A stretch of 64,000 nucleotides of DNA from Streptomyces cyanogenus (GTDB lineage: Bacteria; Actinomycetota; Actinomycetes; Streptomycetales; Streptomycetaceae), in the NCBI RefSeq assembly GCF_017526105.1, contig NZ_CP071839.1, positions 3,712,001 to 3,776,000 of the forward strand. The letters are read 5' to 3'. The stretch's first letter is position 1. Each line of letters opens with the position of its first letter. The notes under the pieces are model-generated. The model saw only the letters and a program-made list of their open reading frames with translations. It made no database searches and had not been told where the DNA came from. Shown piece by piece: positions 43,437 through 55,425 of the stretch. The position numbers were made by a program, and so were the translations under genes.

Positions 43437-44176
43437 AGCGGGTGCCGCATCCAGACGTTGGGTTCGACGTAGACGGCGTACCCGTGTTCCGGTTCGCAGC
43501 GGACGGGGGCCAGTGCGCCGGGCACCTCGACGTCCCCCGCGGTGTCGAAGGGCAGCCCGGTCCAGCGGCGCCACTCCTCCAGCGAGCCGCTCACGGTCAT
43601 GGAGGCCGGGGCGATGGAGTCGATGGTGGCGCCGGCCCGGGCGTGGACGCGCAGCCACGGGTCCTCGGGCAGCCCGTCGGGGCGGACCCGGTGGGCGTAC
43701 TCGGCGATCGGGGTGTGCGGTTCGCGGTGCTTGGCGTTCGGGCGGACGGGGGCGACGACCTCGCGGAAGCCGCGGGCGCGGGCGGCGTCCCGCATCGCCG
43801 AGAGCATGACGGCCGACAGTCCGCGGCCCTGGGCGTGCGGGGCGAGGGTGACCGAGACGGCGCTCACCGTGTCCGGGCGGGTGCCGTGGCGCAGGTCGGC
43901 GAAGGCCCACGCCAGGACCTGGTCCCAGCCCCGGGCCGGCAGGGTGCGCCGGCCGTCCACGTCGAGGGCGAACGGCACGCTGTAGGCGTGGGCGACGACC
44001 TGGCCGTTCTCGTCCTCGGCGAACAGGGCGTATTCCGGGAGTTCGGTCGGGATGCGCCCGTAGTGGGCGCTGCCCACGAGGTCGCGGGTGACGAACTCGG
44101 GCCAGGTGTCGGCCATGCCGAGCACCGCGGGCAGCCGGTCGGGCCGCTCGGCGAGGCTGCTCACCTTGATGTCCAT
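43433..44176 (-). CDS. GNAT-family N-acetyltransferase
   Basis: 247 residues. A single GNAT fold: VSAVSVTLAPHAQGRGLSAVMLSAMRDAARARGFREVVAPVRPN contains the acetyl-CoA pyrophosphate loop (Q-G-R-G-L). The N- and C-terminal parts (DTWPEFV..., EHGYAVYVEPNVWMRHPL) are those of a larger actinobacterial subfamily of unknown substrate. The ATG at 44176 is chosen; a GTG 9 bp earlier is equally possible since no clear ribosome-binding site is present. Confidence 0.83.
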   Translation of the reverse strand: MDIKVSSLAERPDRLPAVLGMADTWPEFVTRDLVGSAHYGRIPTELPEYALFAEDENGQVVAHAYSVPFALDVDGRRTLPARGWDQVLAWAFADLRHGTRPDTVSAVSVTLAPHAQGRGLSAVMLSAMRDAARARGFREVVAPVRPNAKHREPHTPIAEYAHRVRPDGLPEDPWLRVHARAGATIDSIAPASMTVSGSLEEWRRWTGLPFDTAGDVEVPGALAPVRCEPEHGYAVYVEPNVWMRHPL

Positions 44177-44238
44177 GGAGATCACGATAGGTGGTGCGCC
44201 CTCGGGCGGGACAGCGATTTGTCCGGCCGCCGGCCGGG

Positions 44239-44955
44239 TCACCGGGCCCGGAAGCGCTCGGGTGCCCTGGTCGGGTTGCCGCCGGTGGGCAGCTTCTGGT
44301 CCGGGCAGCCGGCGAGGACCTTCTTCATGGCCGCCTGTTCGGCGGCGGTGACCCACAGGCCGTACTTCTTCTTGACCGCGACCTGGGCGGCGACGTAGGT
44401 GCACCGGTAGGCCTTGTTGGGCGGGAGCCAGGTGGCCGCGTCGCCGTCCCCCTTGCCGCGGTTGGCACTCGCGTCGACGGCGAGGAGGTTGAGGGGGTCG
44501 TTGGCCAGCGCTATGCGCTTGCCGGGGTCCCAGTACTTGGCGCCCTTCTGCCAGGCGTCGGACAGGGCGACGACGTGGTCGATGTCGACCTGGCTGCGGC
44601 CGCGCCGGTAGGTGATCTCCTTGCCGGAGTAGGGGTCGGGCTCCAGCAGGCCGTAGGAAACCCTGCAGGTGCCGCCGGTGAACCTGACCTGCTTCAGGTC
44701 GCGTTTGAGGATGTCGTCGCGGGTGTCGCAGGAGTTGGTGTCGGTGTCGGCCCAGGCGGCGCCGAACCGGGCCCGGGAGTAACCGGTCTTCGGCGCCCTC
44801 CCCTTGACGGTCAGTGAGCCGGCGGCGGCCAGGGCCGGGCCACCGCCTCCGGTCCGCTCGGGCCCGGACGAGCCGTCGTTCTTCCCGTCCTTGCAGCCGG
44901 CCACGGCGACCAGCACGGCCACGGCGGTTGCCGCTCCGACCCTCAGACGTGTCAC
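44239..44955 (-). CDS. Secreted HNH-family (DUF1524) nuclease-like lipoprotein
   Basis: 238 residues. N-terminal signal with a Cys at ~21 (VAVLVAVAGC), probably a lipoprotein. The domain has the GmrSD/DUF1524-type HNH signature: SQVDIDHVVALSDAWQKGA (DH), NDPLNLLAVDASANRGKGD (N...N) and WLPPNKAYRC. Such extracellular proteins are common in Streptomyces and likely scavenge DNA. GTG start at 44955 with GAGGGGGA upstream. Separate transcription unit from the GNAT gene. Confidence 0.85.
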   Translation of the reverse strand: MTRLRVGAATAVAVLVAVAGCKDGKNDGSSGPERTGGGGPALAAAGSLTVKGRAPKTGYSRARFGAAWADTDTNSCDTRDDILKRDLKQVRFTGGTCRVSYGLLEPDPYSGKEITYRRGRSQVDIDHVVALSDAWQKGAKYWDPGKRIALANDPLNLLAVDASANRGKGDGDAATWLPPNKAYRCTYVAAQVAVKKKYGLWVTAAEQAAMKKVLAGCPDQKLPTGGNPTRAPERFRAR

Positions 44956-45206
44956 GCTACGTCCCCCTCACTCGCCCTGGTCCGCCCCCCGGCGCGGGGC
45001 GGATCGTTCCGCTTCCCACGGTAACTTCCCGTCGCCGCCCGGAAGATGGGGTGCAAGGCGAAGATCAAGGGGCAAGTCGGACACTGTGCGAGGTGTTTCC
45101 TGTCCGTCGGCCTGGCCTTGTCACCGGCGCCAGGGTCCGACGGTCCCCGCATTCAGCGTCGGTTACGCCCTCCGCCTGCCCGCTTCTCCCGGGTCACTGG
45201 TGACAG

Positions 45207-48737
<3,531 letters not shown>

Positions 48738-49107
48738 GAGGCTTCCATCCGAGCAGGGGCAACGCAGACAGCCCGACACGTCTCACGGGCCGGGGCTGCC
48801 CAGCCTACGACGCCGACGGCGGCGGCGCGGGCGCCCGAACGGCATCGGCCGCCGCCTCCGGCCGCCCTGTGCGCCACCGGACGGCCTGCCCACCGCCGGA
48901 GCGAGCACACGGGCACCGGTGGAACCTGCCGCCGCGAGGCCGGAGCAGAAGAGAGCCCCAGCCCGGCCCGCCGCCGGACGAACGGAGCCCGAGACGGCCC
49001 CGACGGGACCCGCCGCCGGACGAGCAGAACCCGACACGGCCCCGACGGGACCGGCCGCCGGGCAAGGCGTCGGTGGAGCCTGCCGCCGGGAGGGCCGGTC
49101 CGCGGCG
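48738..49107. repeat. GC-rich repetitive region upstream of mfd
   Basis: Contains two tandem 42-bp units at 48969-49010 and 49011-49052 (each starting CGCCGCCGGACGA and ending CCCCGACGGGACC, ~90% alike), with partial copies on both sides. Open frames cross it on both strands because 42 is a multiple of three, but none has start signals or normal composition. The mfd promoter must lie in its left part. Confidence 0.6.
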
Positions 49108-49335
49108 TCAGGCCGCTTCGCCGCTGCCGGCGAAGGCGACCGTCACACCGCGTCCCGGTTCGACCGACACGAGCAGGGCCGAGCCGAAGGCCCCGGCGAT
49201 CCGCTCCAGCAACGCGAAAGCCAGCATGCATTTCCCGTGCTCCAGCCGGGAGATCGCCGCCTGGGTCAGTCCGGCGACGAGGCCCTCCTCCGGGACCCGC
49301 CGGCACCGCCGGCACCCACCGGCACCCACCGGCAC
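49108..49335 (-). pseudogene. Remnant of an XRE-family HTH gene
   Basis: Residues LVAGLTQAAISRLEHGKCMLAFALLERIAGAFGSALLVSVEPGRGVTVAF (in pattern) are the recognition helix and C-terminal part of a small XRE-type regulator or antitoxin. The first helices are missing: upstream of ~49270 the frame enters a CACCGGCACCGCC repeat. It lacks a proper start, so it looks like a 5'-truncated gene. Confidence 0.55.
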
Positions 49336-49370
49336 CGCCGGCCGGCCGCCGGGACGGGGAACGCACCAGG

Positions 49371-49407
49371 ACGGCGGGGCGCGGAGATCGACTCCGCGCC
49401 CCGCCGT
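49371..49407 (-). terminator. Hairpin terminator of the second ABC module
   Basis: ACGGCGGGGCGCGGAG (49371-49386) pairs perfectly with CTCCGCGCCCCGCCGT (49392-49407), 5-nt loop, 44 bp past the permease stop. Confidence 0.88.
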
Positions 49408-49450
49408 TCGGCTCTCCCGGCGTCCGGGCCGGTCCGCCCGGCCCGGGTGC

Positions 49451-52036
49451 CTAGTCGGTGGCGATGGCGTTCAGCACGTTCATCCGCGCCGCCCGGAACG
49501 CCGGCACCAGCGCCGCGAAAAGGCCCACGAAGGCCGAGCCGACGAAGACGCCGGTGATCGTCGGCCAGGGGATCTCCAGGATCTTCAGGCCCTCCAGGGC
49601 GAGGAGCTTCTGGGCGGTGGCGCCCCAGCCCATGCCGAGGCCGAGGCCCAGCAGGGCACCGAAGACGGCGATCACCACGGACTCCAGGCGGATCATGCGG
49701 CGCAGCTGGCGGCGGGAGAGGCCGATGGCCCGCATGAGGCCGATCTCCCGGGTCCGCTCGACCACCGACAGGGCCAGGGTGTTCACCACACCGAGGACCG
49801 CGACGATGATCGCGAGTGCCAGCAGGCCGTAGATCATGTTGAGCAGCTGGCCGATCTGGTCCTTCAGGTCCTGCTTGTAGTCGGTCTGGTCGCGCACGGT
49901 CAGCTGCGGGAAGTCGTCGTGCAGCGCGGCCTTGAGCGCCTTGTAGGCGGCGGCCTGCTGTCCGTCCTCGGCGGTGGCCAGGACCATCTCGTCGAGCGGC
50001 ATCCTGTCGGCGGGGACGTACTTCGCGAGCGTGTCGATGGAGGTGTACATCGCCCCCGCGTCGATGAGCGTGTCGCTGCGGGTGATCGCCCGGACCGTCA
50101 GGCGGGCCGTGCGGCCGTCCTCGTAGGCGACGGTGATCGCGGAACCGAGCCGGATGCCGTGGTCCTCGGCGAACTTCTCGGGCACCGACATCGAGTCGAT
50201 CCGGTAGGCGTCCTTCACCTCGCCGGCCACGGTCTCGGTCCGTACGTCGGTCGCGTAGTCCGGATCGACGGCCATGATCGTCCTGTTCGGCAGCCGCTTG
50301 CCGTCCGGTGTGGTGAAGGTGGCCTCGGTCCACTTGTACTCGGTGACCCGCTTCAGGCCCGGGGTGTTCCTGACGGCCTGCACCGCCTGCCTCGCGACGA
50401 GCCCGCCCTCCTGGTCGCTGCGGACGATGAAGTCCGCGCCGACGGTCTTGTCGAGCTGGTCGGTGGCGGAGGCCACCATGGAGGAGCCGACCACCGACAG
50501 GCAGGCCACCAGGGCGAGGCCGATCATCAGGGCGGCGCCGGTGGCACCGGTGCGGCGCGGGTTGCGCAGCGCGTTGCGCTCGGCCATCCGCCCGACCGGC
50601 CCGAACATCCGCAGCAGGACCGCGCCGAGGACGCGGACCAGGCCGCCGGCCAGCAGCGGGCCGATGACGACGAAGCCGATCAGGGTGAGCACCACGCCCA
50701 GGCCCAGCCAGCCCGAGCCGGTCCTGGCCTGGCCGGCGGTGGCGGCGACGTACAGGCTCCAGCCGCCGGCGGCGGTGAGGAGCAGGCCGAGGCCGGCCCG
50801 GACGACGCCGGCCTTGGCGTCGGCCGGGGCGCCGGCGTCGCGCAGGGCGGCCATCGGGGAGACCTTGCCGGCGCGCCGGGCGGGCAGGTAGGCGGCGAGG
50901 ACGGTGACGACCACGCCGAGGAGCAGGCCGATCGCGGGCGTGGTCCAGGCGACGGTGAGGTCGTCGGTGGACAGGTTCATGCCCATCCGGCCCATGAGCT
51001 TCATCAGGCCGACGGCGATGCCGACGCCCGCGCCGACGCCGAGCACCGAGCCGAGCACGCCGAGGAGCAGCGCCTCGACCAGCACGGACCGGTTGACCTG
51101 CTTGCGGGAGGAGCCGATGGCGCGCATCAGGCCGATCTCGCGGGTGCGCTGGGCGACCAGCATGGAGAAGGTGTTGATGATCAGGAAGATGCCGACGAGG
51201 AAGGCGATCCCGGCGAAGCCGAGCATCGCGTACTTCATGACGTTCAGGAAGCTCTGGACGTCCTTCTGGTTGGCGTCGGCGACCTCCTTGGCGGTCTGCA
51301 CCTTGTAGTCGTGCCCGAGGACGGCGGTGACGTTCTTCTTCAGCTGCGCGTCGGTCACGCCCCCGGCGGCCATGACGTTGACGTCGGTGTAGACGCCGGT
51401 GCGGCCGACGAGGGTCCGCTGGGCGGTCGGGGTGTCCAGGTAGAAGATGGCCGCGCCGGGGTTGGTGACCTTGAAGGCGGCGATGCCGGACACGCGCGCG
51501 TGGTGCGTGCCGACGGCCGTGATCACGCCGATCTCGTCGCCGAGCTTCAGGTGGTGCTTGCCGGCGGTGTCGGCGTCGACCATCACCTGGTCGGGGCCCT
51601 TGGGGGCCGCACCGGAGGTGATCTGCATGGTGCGGGCGTCGTTGCCGTTCCAGTTGCCGACGATGGTGGGCGCGCCGCTGCTGGGCGACAGCTTGTCCTT
51701 GGCGGCGTCGACGACGGTCACCGAGGTGGAGAACACCGTGCCCTCGGCCGACCGCACGCCCCGGGCCTCGCGGATCCTTCCGACCACGGAGGCGGGCAGC
51801 ACGGGCGGCTTGCCGGTGCGGGAGACGGTCTGCCCGGTGTCGGACGAGCCCTTGGCGCTGACCTGCACGTCCGAGGACGTGGCCTGGAACAGCTTGTCGA
51901 AGGTGGTGTTCATGGTGTCGGTGAACACGAGCGTGCCGCACACGAACGCCACCGACAGCAGGACCGCGACCGCCGACAGCGCCATACGGCCCTTGTGCGC
52001 GAGGAAGTTGCGCATCGAGGTCTTCAGGACGGTCAT
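49451..52036 (-). CDS. FtsX-like ABC transporter permease
   Basis: 861 residues with the same duplicated FtsX layout as the permease at 20972-23500: N-terminal helix (HKGRMALSAVAVLLSVAFVCG), extracellular domain, a first FtsX block (GIAFLVGIFLIINTFSMLVAQRTREIGLMRAIGSS in pattern), a central membrane pair, a second extracellular domain and a final FtsX block ending FRAARMNVLNAIATD. It probably exports a lipid or peptide, or senses one. ATG overlaps the ATPase stop (ATGA). Confidence 0.9.
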   Translation of the reverse strand: MTVLKTSMRNFLAHKGRMALSAVAVLLSVAFVCGTLVFTDTMNTTFDKLFQATSSDVQVSAKGSSDTGQTVSRTGKPPVLPASVVGRIREARGVRSAEGTVFSTSVTVVDAAKDKLSPSSGAPTIVGNWNGNDARTMQITSGAAPKGPDQVMVDADTAGKHHLKLGDEIGVITAVGTHHARVSGIAAFKVTNPGAAIFYLDTPTAQRTLVGRTGVYTDVNVMAAGGVTDAQLKKNVTAVLGHDYKVQTAKEVADANQKDVQSFLNVMKYAMLGFAGIAFLVGIFLIINTFSMLVAQRTREIGLMRAIGSSRKQVNRSVLVEALLLGVLGSVLGVGAGVGIAVGLMKLMGRMGMNLSTDDLTVAWTTPAIGLLLGVVVTVLAAYLPARRAGKVSPMAALRDAGAPADAKAGVVRAGLGLLLTAAGGWSLYVAATAGQARTGSGWLGLGVVLTLIGFVVIGPLLAGGLVRVLGAVLLRMFGPVGRMAERNALRNPRRTGATGAALMIGLALVACLSVVGSSMVASATDQLDKTVGADFIVRSDQEGGLVARQAVQAVRNTPGLKRVTEYKWTEATFTTPDGKRLPNRTIMAVDPDYATDVRTETVAGEVKDAYRIDSMSVPEKFAEDHGIRLGSAITVAYEDGRTARLTVRAITRSDTLIDAGAMYTSIDTLAKYVPADRMPLDEMVLATAEDGQQAAAYKALKAALHDDFPQLTVRDQTDYKQDLKDQIGQLLNMIYGLLALAIIVAVLGVVNTLALSVVERTREIGLMRAIGLSRRQLRRMIRLESVVIAVFGALLGLGLGMGWGATAQKLLALEGLKILEIPWPTITGVFVGSAFVGLFAALVPAFRAARMNVLNAIATD

Positions 52037-52851
52037 GACGTACGCCCCCGGGAGTCGAAGTCGGGGGTCTGGGGGTGTCCCCCGGAAAAACGCAGCATGC
52101 GGTCGAGGACCTGGTCGGCCGTCGGCTGGTACATCTCGTCGACGATCCGGCCGTCGGCGAGGTAGAGCACGCGGTCGGCGTAGGAGGCGGCCACCGGGTC
52201 GTGGGTGACCATGACGATGGTCTGCCCGAGTTCGTCCACCGAGCGGCGCAGGAAGCCGAGGACTTCGGCACCGGCGCGCGAGTCGAGGTTTCCGGTCGGC
52301 TCGTCCCCGAAGATGATCTCCGGGCGGGCGGCGAGCGCACGGGCCACGGCGACGCGCTGCTGCTGGCCGCCGGAGAGCTGGGTGGGGCGGTGCTTGAGGC
52401 GCCCGGCGAGCCCGACGGTCTCCACCACGCGGTCCAGCCAGGCCCGGTCGGGCTTGCGGCCGGCGATGTCCATGGGCAGCGTGATGTTCTCGATCGCGTT
52501 CAGCGTCGGCAGCAGATTGAACGCCTGGAAGATGAAGCCGATGCGGTCCCGGCGCAGCTGGGTGAGCTTCTTGTCCTTCAGGCCGGTGATCTCGGTGTCG
52601 GCCAGGTGGATGTGACCGCTCGTCACCGTGTCGAGGCCGGCGAGGCAGTGCATCAGGGTGGACTTGCCGGATCCGGAGGGGCCCATGATCGCGGTGAACT
52701 GCCCGCGGGCGATGTCCACGTCGACGTGGTCCAGGGCGACGACACGGGTCTCGCCGGACCCGTACGCCTTCACGACCTGCCGCGCCCGCGCGGCAACGGC
52801 CGTAGTCCCTCCAGTGCCCCCGTGCCTGGGAATGGTCACAGCCGATGTCAC
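52033..52851 (-). CDS. ABC transporter ATP-binding protein (MacB/LolD type)
   Basis: 272 residues. Walker A GPSGSGKST, FIFQAFNLLPTLNAIENI, signature LSGGQQQRVAVARALA, Walker B IIFGDEPTG, VTHD. It is very similar to the ATPase at 20202-20972. Near the C-terminus ~10 extra residues (FSGGHPQTPDFD) interrupt the alignment before the shared ending RGRTS; in DNA this is a GGGGG-TGT-CCCCC hairpin at 52071-52083. GTG start at 52851 with GGAGA upstream. Four-bp overlap with the permease. Confidence 0.92.
   Translation of the reverse strand: MTSAVTIPRHGGTGGTTAVAARARQVVKAYGSGETRVVALDHVDVDIARGQFTAIMGPSGSGKSTLMHCLAGLDTVTSGHIHLADTEITGLKDKKLTQLRRDRIGFIFQAFNLLPTLNAIENITLPMDIAGRKPDRAWLDRVVETVGLAGRLKHRPTQLSGGQQQRVAVARALAARPEIIFGDEPTGNLDSRAGAEVLGFLRRSVDELGQTIVMVTHDPVAASYADRVLYLADGRIVDEMYQPTADQVLDRMLRFSGGHPQTPDFDSRGRTS
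52071..52083. repeat. Hairpin insertion in the ABC ATPase 3' end
   Basis: GGGGG-TGT-CCCCC lies inside the coding region and encodes residues not found in the paralogous ATPase. It resembles the C-rich arm of the insert in the M20 hydrolase gene. Confidence 0.4.
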
Positions 52852-53296
52852 GGTATGTCTCCTATGTCGGTTGACAGGTCATGGTCGATGTCCCGGTGCT
52901 CCGGGCGTCGTCCTGGGTTACGTCGATGAGTCTCGCGGCCGGCGAGGGCGTCGCGCGCTGGTGCGGAGCCCCGTCTTTCCGGGGGGAAAACCCCACCCCC
53001 GCCGGTACGGTCCGCCGCCCCCCAGCGGCCTGACATCAGGTTAAGGAGCGCGCCCGGCCCGGCTCGTCCTCCGGGGGGAGGAACCCTCCCCGAGCCGTTG
53101 TACGGAGGAACCCCTAGGGGGGCTCCACCGGGGGGTGGAGCCGCTCCCCTGCGCCGTCTCCACCCCTCGGTGCGGAAAGCCTCCACCCTTCCGTCGCGTC
53201 AGGGTCAAGTCGCCCGCCCCGTGGGAAGCTGTCGTCCCGGACATAGATGCAGGGGCCACCGGGGTGGCGTCGGCGGACGCACGGGAGGGGTGTGCG
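52852..53296. promoter_or_regulatory. Divergent control region between ABC module and MFS exporter
   Basis: 445 bp. It contains CCCCTAGGGG (53111-53120), immediately followed by a perfect 9-bp stem GGCTCCACC-GGGG-GGTGGAGCC (53121-53142). CTCCACC occurs three times in 53123-53187, and purine-rich GGGGGGAGGAACC/GGAGGAACC repeats lie just upstream. The cluster suggests a shared regulator. No gene is seen. Confidence 0.45.
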
Positions 53297-54793
53297 GTGG
53301 GGAGTACGACACCGGCGATACGCGGCGGAGCCGACCGGCGTCAGAGCACCGGGCGGCGGGGCGCGGTGGTGGCCGCGCTCATGCTGTCCATGGCACTGGC
53401 GGCGCTCGACTCCGCCGTCGTCTCCACGGCCGTACCGCAGATCGTCGGCGACCTCGGCGGGTTCTCCGTCTTCTCGTGGCTGTTCTCCGGCTATCTGCTC
53501 GCCGTCACCGTCACGCTCCCCGTCTACGGCAAGCTGTCCGACACCTTCGGCCGCAAGCCGGTGCTGGTGGCGGGCGCGGCCGTGTTCCTGCTGGGGTCGC
53601 TGCTGTGCGCGGCGGCCTGGAACATGGGGGCGCTGATCGCGTTCCGGATCCTGCAGGGCCTGGGCGGCGGGGCGTTGCAGGGCACGGTGCAGACGCTGGC
53701 CGCGGACCTGTACCCGCTGGCGCAGCGCCCGAGGATCCAGTCCAAGCTGTCCACGGTGTGGGCGGTGTCCGCGGTGGCCGGTCCCGGGCTCGGCGGTGTG
53801 CTCGCCGCGTACGCCGACTGGCGCTGGATCTTCCTGATCAACCTGCCGATCGGCATCGCCGCCCTGTGGCTGATCGTCCGTCATCTGCACGAGCCGCAGC
53901 GGGAGACGGCGCGTCCCGCGCGCGTGGACTGGGCCGGCGCGCTGGCGGTGTTCGCGTGCGGCGGGGTGCTGCTGACCGCGCTGGTGCAGGGCGGGGTCGC
54001 GTGGCCGTGGCTGTCGGCGCCGTCACTGACGCTCCTCGGCGCGGGCCTGGCGCTGGCCGGGGTGGTGGTGGCGGTGGAGCGGCGGGCCGCGGAGCCGGTC
54101 ATCCCCGGGTGGGTGTGGCGGCGCCGGACGATCGCGGCCGTCAATCTCGCCCTGGGCGCGCTGGGACTGCTGATGGTGGCGCCCGCGGTGTTCCTGCCGA
54201 CGTACGCGCAGTCGGTGCTCGGACTCGCCCCGGTGGCCGCCGGGTTCGTGCTGTCGGTGTGGACGCTCAGCTGGCCGGTGTCGGCCGCGCTCAGCCAGCA
54301 CGTCTACCGGCGGCTCGGCTTCCGGGACACCGCACTGCTCGGCATCGGCCTGGCGGCGCTGATCCTGTGCGCGTTCCCGTTCCTGCCGTACCCGGGGTCA
54401 TGGTGGCAGCCGACGCTGCTGATGCTGCTGCTGGGCGGGGCGCTGGGGCTGTTCCAGCTGCCGCTGATCGTCGGGGTGCAGTCGACGGTGGGCTGGTCCG
54501 AGCGGGGCACCACGACCGCGTCGGTGCTGTTCTGCCGGCAGACCGGCCAGACCCTCGGCGCCTCGCTGTTCGGCGCGGTCGCCAACGGGGTGCTGGCCGC
54601 ACGGCTGGGCGGGGCCGGCGACCTGGACTCCGTCACGCGCGCCCTGGACGCGGGCACGGTGCCGGAGGCGGACCGGCGGGCGATCGCCGACGCGGTCCAC
54701 GCGGTCTACCTCGGCGCGGCGGGCGCGGCGGCCCTGGCGTTCGTGGTGCTGCTCCTGGTGGCCCCGCGGCGGTTCCCGGTACTCCAGGAGTGA
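53297..54793 (+). CDS. MFS drug exporter (DHA2/EmrB-QacA type)
   Basis: 498 residues with about 14 hydrophobic segments. Motif A is GKLSDTFGRKPVLVAG, motif C lies in VSAVAGPGLGGVLA, and the start has the DHA2 pattern LAALDSAVVSTAVPQIVGDLG. Such proteins expel drugs, dyes or own metabolites using the proton gradient. The GTG at 53297, preceded by GGGAGGGG (6 nt), is chosen over longer in-frame options. Divergent from the second ABC module, with a shared regulatory region. Confidence 0.9.
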   Translation: MGSTTPAIRGGADRRQSTGRRGAVVAALMLSMALAALDSAVVSTAVPQIVGDLGGFSVFSWLFSGYLLAVTVTLPVYGKLSDTFGRKPVLVAGAAVFLLGSLLCAAAWNMGALIAFRILQGLGGGALQGTVQTLAADLYPLAQRPRIQSKLSTVWAVSAVAGPGLGGVLAAYADWRWIFLINLPIGIAALWLIVRHLHEPQRETARPARVDWAGALAVFACGGVLLTALVQGGVAWPWLSAPSLTLLGAGLALAGVVVAVERRAAEPVIPGWVWRRRTIAAVNLALGALGLLMVAPAVFLPTYAQSVLGLAPVAAGFVLSVWTLSWPVSAALSQHVYRRLGFRDTALLGIGLAALILCAFPFLPYPGSWWQPTLLMLLLGGALGLFQLPLIVGVQSTVGWSERGTTTASVLFCRQTGQTLGASLFGAVANGVLAARLGGAGDLDSVTRALDAGTVPEADRRAIADAVHAVYLGAAGAAALAFVVLLLVAPRRFPVLQE

Positions 54794-54981
54794 GCGCACG
54801 CGCGGGTTAACGCGGGTAACACCCCAGGTGGGAGCGGTTTTTGCGGGGAAAGCGCATACCGACCGGCCAGTTCGGTGAAAACGCCGCGCGGCCCCGGCTC
54901 CGCGAGTAGCGTGCGTGGCTCAGCTCCCCCACCTCCCTGCGGTCCGCCGCCTCGGACCCGAGCCACGCAAGGAGCCCCGGG

Positions 54982-55425
54982 ATGTCCTACGACCCGCCGC
55001 ACCCGTCGTATCCCTCCCAGCCGCCGTACCCCGTACGGTCCTCGTACCCGTCGTCCCCGACCTACCCCTGGCAGCCCCCCGAGCCGGCCCCGCCGGCCCC
55101 CCGGCCGGAGCGTGAACCGCTCGGCCACCACAGCGACCTGCGGGTGCTGCGCAGCGCCTACCGGTGGCAGCGGCGCACCGCGACGCTCACCGCGCTGGGC
55201 TACTTCACGCTGTTCCTCGTGCTGTCGGCGTACGCGCCGGGCGTCATGACGAGGACCGTCGCCGACGGCATCCCCGCCGGCCTGCTGCTCGCCCTCGTCC
55301 AACTGCCGGTCACCTGGCTGGCGATCGCCCTGTACGAGCACACCGCGCGCCGGTACGTCGACCCGCTCGCCGAGCGGATCCGCAGGCACGCCGAGCTGGA
55401 CGCGCGGCGCGGAGCGGCACGATGA
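54982..55425 (+). CDS. DUF485 membrane protein
   Basis: 147 residues. A Pro/Tyr/Ser-rich N-terminus (1-~45) is followed by two membrane helices (TLTALGYFTLFLVLSAYAPG and GLLLALVQLPVTWLAIALYEHTA) and the DUF485 ending YVDPLAERIR. DUF485 proteins are encoded just upstream of acetate-type sodium:solute symporters and are thought to be accessory subunits. The ATG follows AAGGAG; its stop overlaps the symporter start (ATGA). Confidence 0.9.
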   Translation: MSYDPPHPSYPSQPPYPVRSSYPSSPTYPWQPPEPAPPAPRPEREPLGHHSDLRVLRSAYRWQRRTATLTALGYFTLFLVLSAYAPGVMTRTVADGIPAGLLLALVQLPVTWLAIALYEHTARRYVDPLAERIRRHAELDARRGAAR

